From positions 2,644,001 to 2,708,000 of the forward strand of contig NZ_CP147246.1 of the NCBI RefSeq assembly GCF_002174455.2: a DNA stretch of 64,000 bases. The letters run 5' to 3'. The notes beneath the pieces were generated by a model. That model was not told the DNA's origin. It was given only the letters and a program-made list of their open reading frames with translations, and ran no database searches. Made by a program: the position numbers and the translations under genes. Positions 26,607 through 34,911 of the stretch are shown piece by piece (the stretch's first letter is position 1; every line of letters begins with the position of its first letter). This stretch comes from Enterococcus sp. 9D6_DIV0238. Its GTDB lineage: Bacteria; Bacillota; Bacilli; Lactobacillales; Enterococcaceae.

Positions 26607-27515
26607 ATGAAAACTGTCCGTGTCGGTACTAGAAATAGTCCACTAGCTATGAAACAAACGATGATTGTTTTAGAATTATTAAAAGCGGTGCAAAAAGATG
26701 TTACTTTTGAAATTGTGCCTATGACTACTAAAGGAGATCAGTTACTTTCTGTTAGCCTATCTAAAATCGGCGGTAAGGGATTATTTGTCAATGAAGTAGA
26801 GCAAGCTCTGCTATTAGGCGCGATCGATTTTGCTGTGCATAGTTTAAAAGATATGCCGGCAAATATGGTCGATGGATTAACGTTGGCAGCATTACCAAAA
26901 AGGAGTGATCCAACCGATTGCCTGATTTTTCGTGAAGTTGACACAGTAGATCAGCTGCCTTATGGGGCAAAAATCGGTACAAGCAGCTTACGACGTGAAT
27001 TTCAAATGAAAGAGCTTAGAGAAGACATACAAGTAGAATCGATTCGTGGCAATGTAGGTACTCGTTTGAAGCGGATGGAGGAAGAAAAACTTGATGCTAT
27101 TGTTTTAGCAACTGCTGGATTAAAACGACTAAACTGGTTTGAAGAACCTAGCTATCCATATATTCATTTGACTTGTGAGCAGTGTATACCAGCGGTTGGC
27201 CAGGGAGCATTAGCGCTAGAATGTCGTAGTGATGATCTAGAAATGATCGCATTTTTAGGTCAGGTCGATGATTCTTTAACAAGAAAATTGGTTATGGAAG
27301 AACGCGCTTTCTTAGCTGAATTGAATGGAAATTGTGATATTCCTATCGGTGCTTATGCTGAAAAAACAAACCAAGGGTATCAGTTTTCAGGGTTTTTGGG
27401 AGATAAAGAACTAGAACGATCATTTACTGAAATGACGACGGTAGAGGAAGTAACCGGTGTTGGACAGACGATGGCGAAAAGATTATTAGAAAAGATAAAT
27501 CAGGCAAAAAAATGA
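26607..27515 (+). CDS. hemC: Porphobilinogen deaminase (hydroxymethylbilane synthase)
   Basis: This 302-residue enzyme joins four porphobilinogen molecules into hydroxymethylbilane. Cys243 in ELNGNCDIPIGAY is the attachment site of the dipyrromethane cofactor. Other family stretches are VGTRNSPLAMKQT, FAVHSLKDMP, IGTSSLRR and SIRGNVGTRL. The length fits the family. The genes that make porphobilinogen (hemA, hemL, hemB) are not in the window, so precursor must come from elsewhere in the genome or outside. Its stop overlaps the hemD start by four bases. Confidence 0.95.
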   Translation: MKTVRVGTRNSPLAMKQTMIVLELLKAVQKDVTFEIVPMTTKGDQLLSVSLSKIGGKGLFVNEVEQALLLGAIDFAVHSLKDMPANMVDGLTLAALPKRSDPTDCLIFREVDTVDQLPYGAKIGTSSLRREFQMKELREDIQVESIRGNVGTRLKRMEEEKLDAIVLATAGLKRLNWFEEPSYPYIHLTCEQCIPAVGQGALALECRSDDLEMIAFLGQVDDSLTRKLVMEERAFLAELNGNCDIPIGAYAEKTNQGYQFSGFLGDKELERSFTEMTTVEEVTGVGQTMAKRLLEKINQAKK

Positions 27516-28192
27516 AAAAAATACTTTTAACGCGAATGATTGAAGACAATAGAGAGGATCGAGTTTATTTTCAAGAGCAAGGGTTTGAGACTGTTGAAAT
27601 ACCGTTGATTGGTTTAAAGCGGCATGTCTATCCTACATTTGGTGATGAGTTAAAACAATGCGAATGGATCTTTTTAACGAGTCAGCATGCAGCTGAATTT
27701 TTTTTAGAACAAGTGAAAAAAGATGGGATGATGCAACAGCTGCACTCAAAAAAATTTGCTGTTATTGGGACTAAAACAGCAAATATACTGCTGAACAATC
27801 AATTAGAAATTTTTCTAGTAGCACCAGAACCAACTAAAAAGAGCTTGTTTCATTTTTGGCTAAAGCATCAGACGAAACTTACGTCGATTTTTTATCCTAA
27901 AAGTAATTTAGCTGATGCTGCTTGGGAAGAAATTTTGCTAAAACAAGGACATACATTGTACACACCAATTATTTATATCAACTTTTTTCCAGCTGAAAGT
28001 AAACAAAGACTGCGTAGATACTTGAATGAAGAAGAATTCGCAGCCGTATATTTTGCTAGCCCATCGTTGTGGCTTCGTTTTTTCACTATATTTTCAGAGT
28101 TAAGACTAGAAAAGATGCCAGTACTCTATTGTTTGGGAGAAACGACTCAAAAAGCAATCAAAAAAATGGGCTATGATGCGATCGTAAAATAG
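27512..28192 (+). CDS. hemD: Uroporphyrinogen-III synthase
   Basis: This 226-residue protein has the low-conservation two-lobe HemD fold. The N-terminal lobe starts KKILLTRMIEDNREDRVYFQEQGFETVEIPLI. Typical elements follow, such as WIFLTSQHAAEFFLEQV and the C-terminal AAVYFASPSLWLRFF and VLYCLGETTQKAIKKMGYD. It closes and inverts ring D of hydroxymethylbilane to give uroporphyrinogen III, the SUMT substrate. It overlaps hemC, so the two are co-translated. The pathway HemC-HemD-CobA-SirC-SirB is complete here from porphobilinogen to siroheme. Confidence 0.88.
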   Translation: MKKILLTRMIEDNREDRVYFQEQGFETVEIPLIGLKRHVYPTFGDELKQCEWIFLTSQHAAEFFLEQVKKDGMMQQLHSKKFAVIGTKTANILLNNQLEIFLVAPEPTKKSLFHFWLKHQTKLTSIFYPKSNLADAAWEEILLKQGHTLYTPIIYINFFPAESKQRLRRYLNEEEFAAVYFASPSLWLRFFTIFSELRLEKMPVLYCLGETTQKAIKKMGYDAIVK

Positions 28193-28228
28193 GGCTCCAT
28201 TTCAAATCCAACGAAGTAGACAAACTGA

Positions 28229-28256
28229 TTGACTAGAAAAACAAATCTAGTACAAT
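28229..28256 (+). promoter_or_regulatory. Promoter of the RibD-C/DHFR-like gene
   Basis: TTGACT (28229-28234) and TACAAT (28251-28256) are spaced by 16 bases, 38 bases before the ATG at 28294. Confidence 0.55.
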
Positions 28257-28293
28257 GAGTAGACTGGCATGATTACTTTAAAGGGGGAGCATA

Positions 28294-28827
28294 ATGAGTA
28301 GGGAAATTATTTTATATATTGCAGAAAGTTTAGATGGGTATATCGCTGAGACGGATGGTAGTATTGATTTTTTAGGTGGCGGAGCGGAATTGCTTGAAGA
28401 TGAAACAAGCTACCAAGAATTGATGGCAAAAATCGATACAGTAGTAATGGGGCGGACGACCTATGACCAAGTGGTGAATGAATTAGCCCCTGGCCAGTAT
28501 CCATACGAGGAGCAAACCTCTTACATTATCACAAGTCGTACGGAAGATGATTCAGAAAACCTTATCTTTACAAATCAAGAACCAGTTGATCTGGTCAAAA
28601 CATTAGCAAAAGAACAAGGAAAAGCAATCTGGATCGTTGGAGGCGGCAGTATTATTGCACCTTTAGTTGAAGCAAATTTGATTGATATCTACATTATTAC
28701 AACAATACCAGTAATATTAGGTAAAGGAATTCCTTTGTTCAACGAATTTAACGGTCCAATCAATCTCACAGTCGAAAATGTTTACGTAAAAAACAATATG
28801 GTTTATACAACTTACTCGAAACAATAA
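28294..28827 (+). CDS. Dihydrofolate reductase family protein (RibD C-terminal domain)
   Basis: This 177-residue protein has the RibD-C/DHFR fold seen in YwjB/YyaP-type proteins. The N terminus IILYIAESLDGYIAETDGSIDFL, VVMGRTTYDQV near 49-59, IWIVGGGSIIAPLVEANLID near 111-130 and VILGKGIPLF are conserved. It is probably an NADPH-dependent reductase, but the substrate is unknown. AAGGGGGAG precedes the ATG, and a dedicated promoter and a strong terminator make it a single-gene unit. Confidence 0.87.
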   Translation: MSREIILYIAESLDGYIAETDGSIDFLGGGAELLEDETSYQELMAKIDTVVMGRTTYDQVVNELAPGQYPYEEQTSYIITSRTEDDSENLIFTNQEPVDLVKTLAKEQGKAIWIVGGGSIIAPLVEANLIDIYIITTIPVILGKGIPLFNEFNGPINLTVENVYVKNNMVYTTYSKQ

Positions 28828-28878
28828 AAATAAGATCGGTCTGTCATGGAGAGTTTGACAGGCCGATCTTATTTTTTT
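28828..28878. terminator. Bidirectional terminator
   Basis: AATAAGATCGGTCTGTCA pairs with TGACAGGCCGATCTTATT (one G-T pair), followed by seven T. It separates the DHFR-like gene from the convergent CPBP protease-like gene. Confidence 0.9.
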
Positions 28879-28898
28879 AACAAATGATTTTTTACTTA

Positions 28899-29513
28899 TT
28901 AACCTATAGATAAAGCAATCAAATCGATCAATAAATGGGTGATCCAAGAAGCCCAGATGCTTTTTCCAGCTTTTAGATAGATCAAGTTTAAAATCAAACG
29001 GGCAACACTTTGTAATAATAATACATGCATAACTGTTGAAAATAATGAGCCGTCCCAATAAGAAGGGATGTGCAGAAGACCAAAAATAAGGGCACTCAAC
29101 AAAGTACTGCTTCTTAAAGATAAACCTGAACTCAACGAACCTTCTAAGACACCGATACCAAGTAATTCCTCACCCATCAACATAAAAGGGATCATAAAAA
29201 TGATTGAGCCTAGCTTACCTGATTCGGGGCTTGCTGCCCAATTGAATCCGATAGCTTGTGCAAGTAGCCCTACTAAAAGTCCGATAATAAAATAGCTAAT
29301 AACACCAACGGGGATCAACCATAATCTATGAGGCATTTTAAAAGCTTGTTTACTGCTTTTTCCAAATGCTAAAAGCCAAGCCAAAATACCTCCGACAAAA
29401 AGGCCGCTCCAAGCCCAAGAAATAGTTGTTAAACTAAAGAAGCCAATCAATAAAAGTAAGGCAGCACCAGTAAGTCTAGCGGTAGAACTATGCATTGTTT
29501 CGTTTGTATTCAT
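28899..29513 (-). CDS. CPBP-family intramembrane protease-like protein
   Basis: This 204-residue membrane protein has about six hydrophobic segments. It carries the family's three motif regions: GEELLGIGVLEG near 112-124, FGLLHIPSYW near 143-153, and the C-terminal SWITHLLIDL near 189-199. The first motif is normally EExxxR; here the Arg position is Ile (EELLGI), so proteolytic activity is in doubt. Relatives are linked to peptide self-immunity or prenyl-protein processing, but no peptide gene is adjacent. A short promoter region precedes it, with no operon partner. Confidence 0.82.
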   Translation of the reverse strand: MNTNETMHSSTARLTGAALLLLIGFFSLTTISWAWSGLFVGGILAWLLAFGKSSKQAFKMPHRLWLIPVGVISYFIIGLLVGLLAQAIGFNWAASPESGKLGSIIFMIPFMLMGEELLGIGVLEGSLSSGLSLRSSTLLSALIFGLLHIPSYWDGSLFSTVMHVLLLQSVARLILNLIYLKAGKSIWASWITHLLIDLIALSIG

Positions 29514-29756
29514 AAAAATGCCTCTTTCTAAAAAGTAATTATTGTACTAAGAAATGATCATTAAGGGAACCAAATTAAACTCAAGTGTTCAATTAAGTAT
29601 AATAGGTTTCACTTAATAAAAAAAACAAGTTGCTTTCACAAATCAGGGAACGATATGAGTATACACTGATCAAAGCGGTTCGTTGAAGAAGGTCCTATAT
29701 TTAATACCATGATTTATTTTCAAATCAGATAAATCAGAAGAAAAAAGAATCATCTG
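29514..29756. other. Intergenic region between the CPBP and copY genes
   Basis: About 240 bases of AT-rich DNA lie here, with no reading frame that has a ribosome binding site. It probably holds the promoter of the leftward CPBP gene (AAAGAGG is its ribosome binding site near 29521-29527). Nothing else stands out. Confidence 0.4.
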
Positions 29757-29811
29757 TTGACAAAGATGTAAGAAACAGCTATTATTAGAATATAAAAAGA
29801 CTACGAATGTA
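29757..29811 (+). promoter_or_regulatory. copY promoter with cop-box-like operator
   Basis: TTGACA (29757-29762) and TATTAT (29780-29785) are separated by 17 bases. TACGAATGTA (29802-29811) differs by one base from the CopY operator TACANNTGTA. It lies just after the expected transcription start, where CopY would block transcription in low copper. Confidence 0.65.
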
Positions 29812-29845
29812 GTTGTTTTTAGGATACGAGTAAAGGAGACTTCCT

Positions 29846-30292
29846 ATGTCTGATAAGAAAAAGACTTCAGCGATCACCGATGCAGAGTGGGAGATCATGC
29901 GCGTTGTTTGGACTAAAGAAGAGACAACTAGTAAAGAAGTCACTGAGGTTTTGAATGAAAAGACTGAGTGGAAAAGTACGACTGTGAAGACGTTGCTTAG
30001 TAGACTAGTAGAAAAAGAAATGCTCGGAACAAAGCGCAATGGAAATAAATTTACCTATTTTCCGTTAGTAGAAGAGCGTAGAAGCATCGAAGTTCTCTCA
30101 GAAGATTTATTAAGAAAAATCTGTAGTAAAAAAGTGGGAAAGGTATTAGAATCGATCATCGATAATAGTACTTTAAGTTTCTCAGATATCGACCAGCTGG
30201 AAAGTCTTTTGCAAGAGAAAAGAAAAACGGCTGTTGAAGTTGTTCCTTGTAACTGTATTCCTGGTCAATGTCAGTGTCATCATGTTCATTAA
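29846..30292 (+). CDS. copY: CopY-type copper-responsive repressor
   Basis: This 148-residue repressor of the BlaI/MecI/CopY family has a winged helix near residues 10-75 (ITDAEWEIMRVVWTKEETTSKEV, WKSTTVKTLLSRLVEKEML). Its C-terminal metal motif has Cys135, Cys137, Cys142 and Cys144 (CxCxxxxCxC). Known CopY proteins hold zinc when repressing and lose DNA binding when CopZ delivers Cu(I). copZ is the next gene. Unlike the E. hirae cop operon, no copper ATPase gene follows. A cop-box-like operator lies upstream. Confidence 0.93.
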   Translation: MSDKKKTSAITDAEWEIMRVVWTKEETTSKEVTEVLNEKTEWKSTTVKTLLSRLVEKEMLGTKRNGNKFTYFPLVEERRSIEVLSEDLLRKICSKKVGKVLESIIDNSTLSFSDIDQLESLLQEKRKTAVEVVPCNCIPGQCQCHHVH

Positions 30293-30328
30293 TCAAATAA
30301 AACTAAAATAATTAAGGAGTGTTTATAC

Positions 30329-30529
30329 ATGGAAAAAACAGTAACGATCAATGGAATGAAGTGTGACGGCTGTGTAAATATCGTCAAAGAAAATTTTGAA
30401 TCGATTGCAGGTGTTCAACAAGCCGCAGTTGATCTTGAAAAAAAATCTGCTTCTATCACAAGTGATCGAGAAATTTCAAATACAGAGCTACAGCAAGCTC
30501 TGTCAGAAACAAAATTTACGGTTGCTTAA
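30329..30529 (+). CDS. copZ: Copper chaperone CopZ (HMA domain)
   Basis: This 66-residue heavy-metal-associated domain carries the Cu(I)-binding pair Cys12 and Cys15 in GMKCDGC. It has the beta-alpha-beta-beta-alpha-beta length and the pattern VTINGMKCDGCVNIVKE. It carries copper to CopY and ATPases. AAGGAG lies upstream, 36 bases after copY. Two terminators follow directly, so the operon ends here without copA or copB. Confidence 0.92.
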   Translation: MEKTVTINGMKCDGCVNIVKENFESIAGVQQAAVDLEKKSASITSDREISNTELQQALSETKFTVA

Positions 30530-30552
30530 TGTAAAAACGGCTGAGAAAAAAA

Positions 30553-30654
30553 CAGCTCCTTCTTTTTTCCAAAGGAGCTGCTTTTTTTCTCGCCATTTTC
30601 GGAATTAGAGCCTTAGACAAAACTAAAAAACAGTTTTGTCTAAGGCTCCTTTTT
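30553..30654 (+). terminator. Tandem terminators after copZ
   Basis: The first hairpin is CAGCTCCTT (30553-30561) with AAGGAGCTG (30572-30580) and a T run. The second is GAGCCTTAGACAAAACT (30608-30624) with AGTTTTGTCTAAGGCTC (30632-30648), followed by TTTTT. The pair has the same order and partly the same sequence as the pair at 2.18-2.28 kb. The second also serves the convergent GNAT gene. Confidence 0.85.
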
Positions 30655-31159
30655 ACATAAAAGGAAAGAATTTTGTATTAGGCGTGCTTTCTTTAGCATA
30701 GACCATCAAATAATTTAGCAAGAGCACACCATTACGATAATTGTTATTTTGTTTCACTACCTTGAAGCCAAGTGATTCAAAGAATGATTTCGCTGTGATC
30801 GAAGAGTGGACAGTAATTTCCTTCGCTCCTGCTTTAAATGCATAGTCAATCAAATCATTTGCTAATAATTTTCCTGCGCCATAACCGATCCATTCTTTGC
30901 TTACATATAAATAATCAAGTTTACCTGATTTTGATATATTTCCAAAGCCGACGATTTTCATACCAACTAGTACAACACGTGTGTAAGTAGAAGTTAAGAC
31001 AGCATCCCATTTTTCATAGTCAGGTGTGGGCTGCACCCATTGTTCGATTTGTTGTTCCGTATAATCTTTTTTATTGATCGCTTGAACGGTTGAATTAAAT
31101 AACGCCACCAATTCTTCTAAGTCAGAACGTTGATAGTCTCTTAAACTGAATACAGTCAT
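30653..31159 (-). CDS. GNAT-family N-acetyltransferase
   Basis: Starting at 31159 (MTVFSLRDYQRSDLEELVALF) the protein has 168 residues; the longer frame to 31216 has no ribosome binding site. The acetyl-CoA fold is visible in VVLVGMKIVGFGNIS, the family core YLYVSKEWIGYGAGKLLANDLIDYA (pyrophosphate loop) and the C-terminal SITAKSFFESLGFKVVKQNN. The acceptor substrate is not known. AGGAG lies 11 bases before the start. The gene is monocistronic. Confidence 0.87.
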   Translation of the reverse strand: MTVFSLRDYQRSDLEELVALFNSTVQAINKKDYTEQQIEQWVQPTPDYEKWDAVLTSTYTRVVLVGMKIVGFGNISKSGKLDYLYVSKEWIGYGAGKLLANDLIDYAFKAGAKEITVHSSITAKSFFESLGFKVVKQNNNYRNGVLLLNYLMVYAKESTPNTKFFPFM

Positions 31160-31589
31160 TTGCTCATCACTCCTATTCGTTAAGACCAGTTTAATCATAC
31201 AAAAGGAATATGTCAAAATATAATTAGAAAAAAGTGCAATTTTTTACTTATTTTTGGTTATTGAACGATCACTTATAATAATGTTTTGTGAGAGTAGAGA
31301 TGAAGTGAAAAGGCATGCAGCATATAGAAAATAGTGAAATCGTATCTTTAGCTAGAAATACTAGTAGGGAAGAGTTGAATGGGTTATTCAGTAGTTAAGC
31401 TACAATCAAAGTCAAAAGTCATCCAGTAATGTCTTTTTCAGAAAATAACGAGAGAATGAGGTCAAAGCTCCTTAGATTCGAGCGATTGGCGTAAAAATCC
31501 GAGAATCTAACTTTTGACACTATCTATTAAAAAGTATAGTCCAGAACAAAACTGTTTTTTAGTTTTGTTCTGGACTGGTTGCTTTTTTA
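31160..31589 (+). ncRNA. Gene-poor region with a possible structured transcript and a 27-codon ORF
   Basis: A TATAAT box at 31274-31279 lies upstream of a short ORF (31315-31398, 27 codons, MQHIENSEIVSLARN...). It is followed by a three-part pairing: GTCAAAAG (31411-31418) with CTTTTGAC (31511-31518), and TTAGATTC (31472-31479) with GAATCTAA (31503-31510). The two right arms are adjacent, so the helices could stack. The perfect terminator at 31539-31576 would end the transcript. The ORF has only AAAAGG one base before the ATG, so translation is doubtful. An RNA of about 290 nucleotides is possible but unproven. Confidence 0.35.
31539..31576. terminator. Bidirectional terminator with AACAAAACT core
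   Basis: Perfect 16-base arms AGTCCAGAACAAAACT and AGTTTTGTTCTGGACT with a six-T loop. It terminates the leftward DUF5808 gene and any rightward transcript. Confidence 0.88.
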
Positions 31590-32972
31590 CTATTTGTCAC
31601 GAATAGATTGAATATCTTTATAATATTTTTTAGTCAATTGACTATCTTTATTTGTATAGTAATAACGCTTATCCTTCGTTTCTATTTCTAGGATCGGTTG
31701 TTCTTTTCGATAGACGAGAAGATACGCAGGGTGATCATCTACTTGAAATTCTCCAGTTAGGTAATTTTCAGTAGCCGTTCCATAGACGCGAATCGTATTT
31801 TTTGGCAGTTCATTGACTAACTGTACTGACTTGATCTCCTCCCACTCGATTTCTCTATTCTTAGAAAATGGCGCAGATAAATGGATGCCGTTATGAGAAG
31901 TTGATAGTTCAAATGGATTTGCTGAAAAATCACTGATCAGCATCGGGATGCTAACGGCAATGAGTGCACCGAAAACAAAAAGTCCGACGAGGCTCATGAT
32001 GATTTTTCCAGCTGGGCGCCCTAGATTTGTTGTAATATTCATACCGATGCGGTCAGGAACAAGAATTCTTTTATCATTAGGATTGATATAAATCGCATAT
32101 TTCCAGTATTGGTCTTCATCACTATAGCGATATTCTTCTGCTAAAGAAATCAATTGATCCTGTTTCTTACGAGAAGAAAATAGATAATAGAAGGTGAATA
32201 CAATAAATAGTAAGATTGTTAGAACAAAACCAAAAGTCAAAAGCATCATTTGTTCATAAGGTAAAATGACAGACAAACCAGCTATAAAAGGTAATGGACT
32301 CAAAACCAAAGCTGAAACAGCCATCAAGACAGACCAGTGGTGCCGCATTAGATCGTTGACCTGTTGATTGATCGCTTCATCGCTTGTCAAAGGTTTAACA
32401 GGTAAACGACTGATAAAATAATAGAAAAGCAAGAAAAAGCCAAATAAGAATAGACTGATAAAGAAAAGCAGCCAAGAACCATTATCTTTACCGACAGCTA
32501 TCAATGAATAAATAGCTCCAGCAACAGTGAGTACAAAGCTTGGTAAAAACCACCAAACACTAATCAATTTGCGGTTCTTATTGGCAACAAGCTTAGTATC
32601 TACCAAGATCGGCTGAGTAGGTAAAAACCATTTATTTTGAACTTTGACGGCAGTCATTTTACGAATATAGATCACTTCCAAGTAGAAAAAAGTCCCGATA
32701 AAGCCAAATAGAACAGTTAAAAAATAGATCATGGTCAATGAATCATAAGGAATGAAGATCACAGGTAAAGCAATAAATAAAAAAGCGATAGCCCATTGGA
32801 GTAACCGTTTTTTATACAACTTACTAACAGCTAAAACTTGCGGATCTTGGAGTTTTTCTTTTGGTAACGTTGTTTCTAAAACGATGTTTTTGTGTGGATT
32901 GGCAGGGATCCTTCCTGAAAAAGCCATTAAAAAACCAACACCTACAAGAATGACATATAATAAAAAATTCAT
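31590..32972 (-). CDS. DUF5808-type multi-pass membrane protein with C-terminal PH-like domain
   Basis: The 460-residue product starts at ATG 32972 with AAAGGTG upstream; an in-frame TTG at 32996 overlaps the GntR gene. The N-terminal part has several transmembrane segments (for example NFLLYVILVGVGFLMAF). A DUF5808 segment (DQYWKYAIYINPNDKRILVPDRIGMNITTNLGRP) lies near residues 290-325, and a bacterial PH-like domain in the last 100 residues (EWEEIKSVQLVNELPKNTIRVYG). Proteins of this layout are usually encoded next to YtrA-type GntR repressors, as here, and are thought to act at the envelope. The exact role is unknown. Confidence 0.78.
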   Translation of the reverse strand: MNFLLYVILVGVGFLMAFSGRIPANPHKNIVLETTLPKEKLQDPQVLAVSKLYKKRLLQWAIAFLFIALPVIFIPYDSLTMIYFLTVLFGFIGTFFYLEVIYIRKMTAVKVQNKWFLPTQPILVDTKLVANKNRKLISVWWFLPSFVLTVAGAIYSLIAVGKDNGSWLLFFISLFLFGFFLLFYYFISRLPVKPLTSDEAINQQVNDLMRHHWSVLMAVSALVLSPLPFIAGLSVILPYEQMMLLTFGFVLTILLFIVFTFYYLFSSRKKQDQLISLAEEYRYSDEDQYWKYAIYINPNDKRILVPDRIGMNITTNLGRPAGKIIMSLVGLFVFGALIAVSIPMLISDFSANPFELSTSHNGIHLSAPFSKNREIEWEEIKSVQLVNELPKNTIRVYGTATENYLTGEFQVDDHPAYLLVYRKEQPILEIETKDKRYYYTNKDSQLTKKYYKDIQSIRDK

Positions 32973-32985
32973 TTTTAACACACCT

Positions 32986-33360
32986 TTATTGGTCAAATTT
33001 TTGATAAATCTGTTTCACATTTTTTTGGATAGTTTCTTCGGTTACTTGATGGATAACGGCTTCAGCTAATAATAAATCCAATCGTTCAGAAACGTATTCT
33101 TGAAATTGTGATGTCGGTGATTGCCGATCAGCGACTATCGTCCCATTGCGTCGATCAGTTAAAATATAGCCGTCTGCCTTTAATGATGTATAAGCTTTTG
33201 ACACAGTCATCATATTAACACCTATTTCATCTGCCATTTGGCGAACAGATGGTAATTGTTCTCCTGCCTGCAACTGATTTTTAGCGATTCCGATGATCAA
33301 TTGATTACAGATCTGTTGATAAATAGGCGTTTGACTTTGCGTATCTATTTCCAATAACAT
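32986..33360 (-). CDS. GntR-family regulator, YtrA type
   Basis: This short 124-residue GntR protein has the winged helix near residues 10-75 (QTPIYQQICNQLIIGIAKNQLQAGEQLPSVRQMADEIGVNMMTVSKAY) and only a small C-terminal helical dimerisation region. That layout is the YtrA subfamily, which usually represses its own operon and responds to envelope stress. The DUF5808 gene follows within 13 bases and is certainly co-transcribed. The ATG has GAGGTG upstream, about seven bases away. Confidence 0.9.
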   Translation of the reverse strand: MLLEIDTQSQTPIYQQICNQLIIGIAKNQLQAGEQLPSVRQMADEIGVNMMTVSKAYTSLKADGYILTDRRNGTIVADRQSPTSQFQEYVSERLDLLLAEAVIHQVTEETIQKNVKQIYQKFDQ

Positions 33361-33499
33361 GATTTCACCTCTTTTGTATTGTTTGTATTATATATACTAA
33401 TACAGATGATATTAAAAAGCAATGACTTTTTACAAAAACTTGTGAGAATGAATCATCAGGCATATAATAAAAAAGAACGATGAAAAAGTGGAAGGATGA

Positions 33500-34834
33500 A
33501 TGAATATGTCAATAATCGAACCAACAATGACACAAAAATTTCGCGCTGCTTTTGCAGAAAACAATAAGCAAAATGCGTTGCAAAGAAGTGTCGTAAAAAA
33601 TGGAATCAGCGCTTCAGCTCAGAATCAAGCAGCAGAGGTGAATAACGTTCCTGTCTTTTCTGTAGATCTTGCGACTGGGAAAGTAGCAAACCAAAAACAA
33701 AGTGGACGTTGCTGGATGTTTGCAGCACTGAATACGTTTAGACACAAAATGATCAACAGCTTTAACTTGAAAGATTTTGAACTTTCTCAAAATTATACTT
33801 TTTTCTGGGATAAATATGAGAAATCCAACTATTTTTATGAAAATATCATTGCAACTGCTGATCAAGAATTAGACAGCCGCAAAGTAGCTTTCCTTTTAGC
33901 AACACCACAACAAGATGGCGGACAGTGGGATATGATCGTCTCTATTTTTCAAAAATATGGTGTTGTACCAAAAACTGCGATGCCGGAAAGCAGCAACAGT
34001 TCTAATTCTCGTGATTTAAATAATTATCTAAATAAAAAGTTAAGAAAAGATGCAGTCACTCTTCGCGAGCTGATCCATAATGGTAAAACAATAGAAGAAG
34101 TGCTGGCAGCAAAAGAAAGAATGCTGGGAGAAATTTATAATTTCTTGGCGATCTCATTGGGAACACCGCCAGAAACCTTTGATTTTGAATACCGCGATGA
34201 GGAAAAAAATTATCATTTGGATCAAGGATTGACTCCGCAGTCCTTCTATGAAAAATATGTTGGTGTTGATCTGGACGACTATGTCAGCGTGATCAATGCA
34301 CCGACAGCGGATAAGCCTTACAACAAGACCTATACTGTTGAAATGCTTGGTAACGTGGTCGGCAGTAAAGCGGTGAAATATATCAATGTAGATATGACAA
34401 CCTTTAAAAAACTAGCAGCGGCTCAATTAGAACAAGGAGAATCTGTTTGGTTTGGGTGTGATGTGGGCCAATCTTCTACTAGAGATAGCGGAATCATGTC
34501 GTTAGATGCTTATGAGATGAATGATCTTTTTGATATCGATTTTACAATGACGAAGGCAGAGCGTTTGGATTTTGGTGAAAGCCTAATGACACATGCAATG
34601 GTCTTGACAGGTGTTGATTTAATCAATGGTGTGTCTACAAAATGGAAAGTTGAAAATAGCTGGGGAGAAAAAGTTGGTGATAAAGGCTTCTTCGTGATGA
34701 GTGATGCTTGGATGGATGAATATACGTACCAAATCGTAGTGCGTAAAGAGTTGCTATCTAAAGAATTACAAGAGGTTTGGAAACAAGAGCCTATCATGTT
34801 AGCACCTTGGGATCCAATGGGTGCATTAGCATAA
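33500..34834 (+). CDS. pepC: Aminopeptidase C (bleomycin hydrolase family)
   Basis: This 444-residue cytosolic cysteine aminopeptidase of the C1B family trims N-terminal residues from peptides. The catalytic triad is visible: Cys71 in SGRCWMFAALN, His365 in MTHAMVLTGV and Asn386 in VENSWGE. The C terminus (APWDPMGALA) carries the self-capping tail typical of PepC. It is a single-gene unit between its own promoter region and a terminator. A second ATG two codons on (33506) could also serve. Confidence 0.95.
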   Translation: MNMSIIEPTMTQKFRAAFAENNKQNALQRSVVKNGISASAQNQAAEVNNVPVFSVDLATGKVANQKQSGRCWMFAALNTFRHKMINSFNLKDFELSQNYTFFWDKYEKSNYFYENIIATADQELDSRKVAFLLATPQQDGGQWDMIVSIFQKYGVVPKTAMPESSNSSNSRDLNNYLNKKLRKDAVTLRELIHNGKTIEEVLAAKERMLGEIYNFLAISLGTPPETFDFEYRDEEKNYHLDQGLTPQSFYEKYVGVDLDDYVSVINAPTADKPYNKTYTVEMLGNVVGSKAVKYINVDMTTFKKLAAAQLEQGESVWFGCDVGQSSTRDSGIMSLDAYEMNDLFDIDFTMTKAERLDFGESLMTHAMVLTGVDLINGVSTKWKVENSWGEKVGDKGFFVMSDAWMDEYTYQIVVRKELLSKELQEVWKQEPIMLAPWDPMGALA

Positions 34835-34849
34835 TAATGCACACTTTTA

Positions 34850-34896
34850 GGTAACAAAAAAATCCCGACAGTCGATTTCAGGATTTTTTTGTTACC
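34850..34896 (+). terminator. Terminator of pepC
   Basis: GGTAACAAAAAAATCC (34850-34865) pairs with GGATTTTTTTGTTACC (34881-34896), a perfect 16-base stem. Confidence 0.88.
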
Positions 34897-34911
34897 AAAG
34901 GTCTATGTATA

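Noticed and set aside
30541..30600. A possible T-box or riboswitch after copZ
   Set aside because: The structure is a plain pair of terminators, with no conserved T-box sequence and no gene downstream on the same strand.
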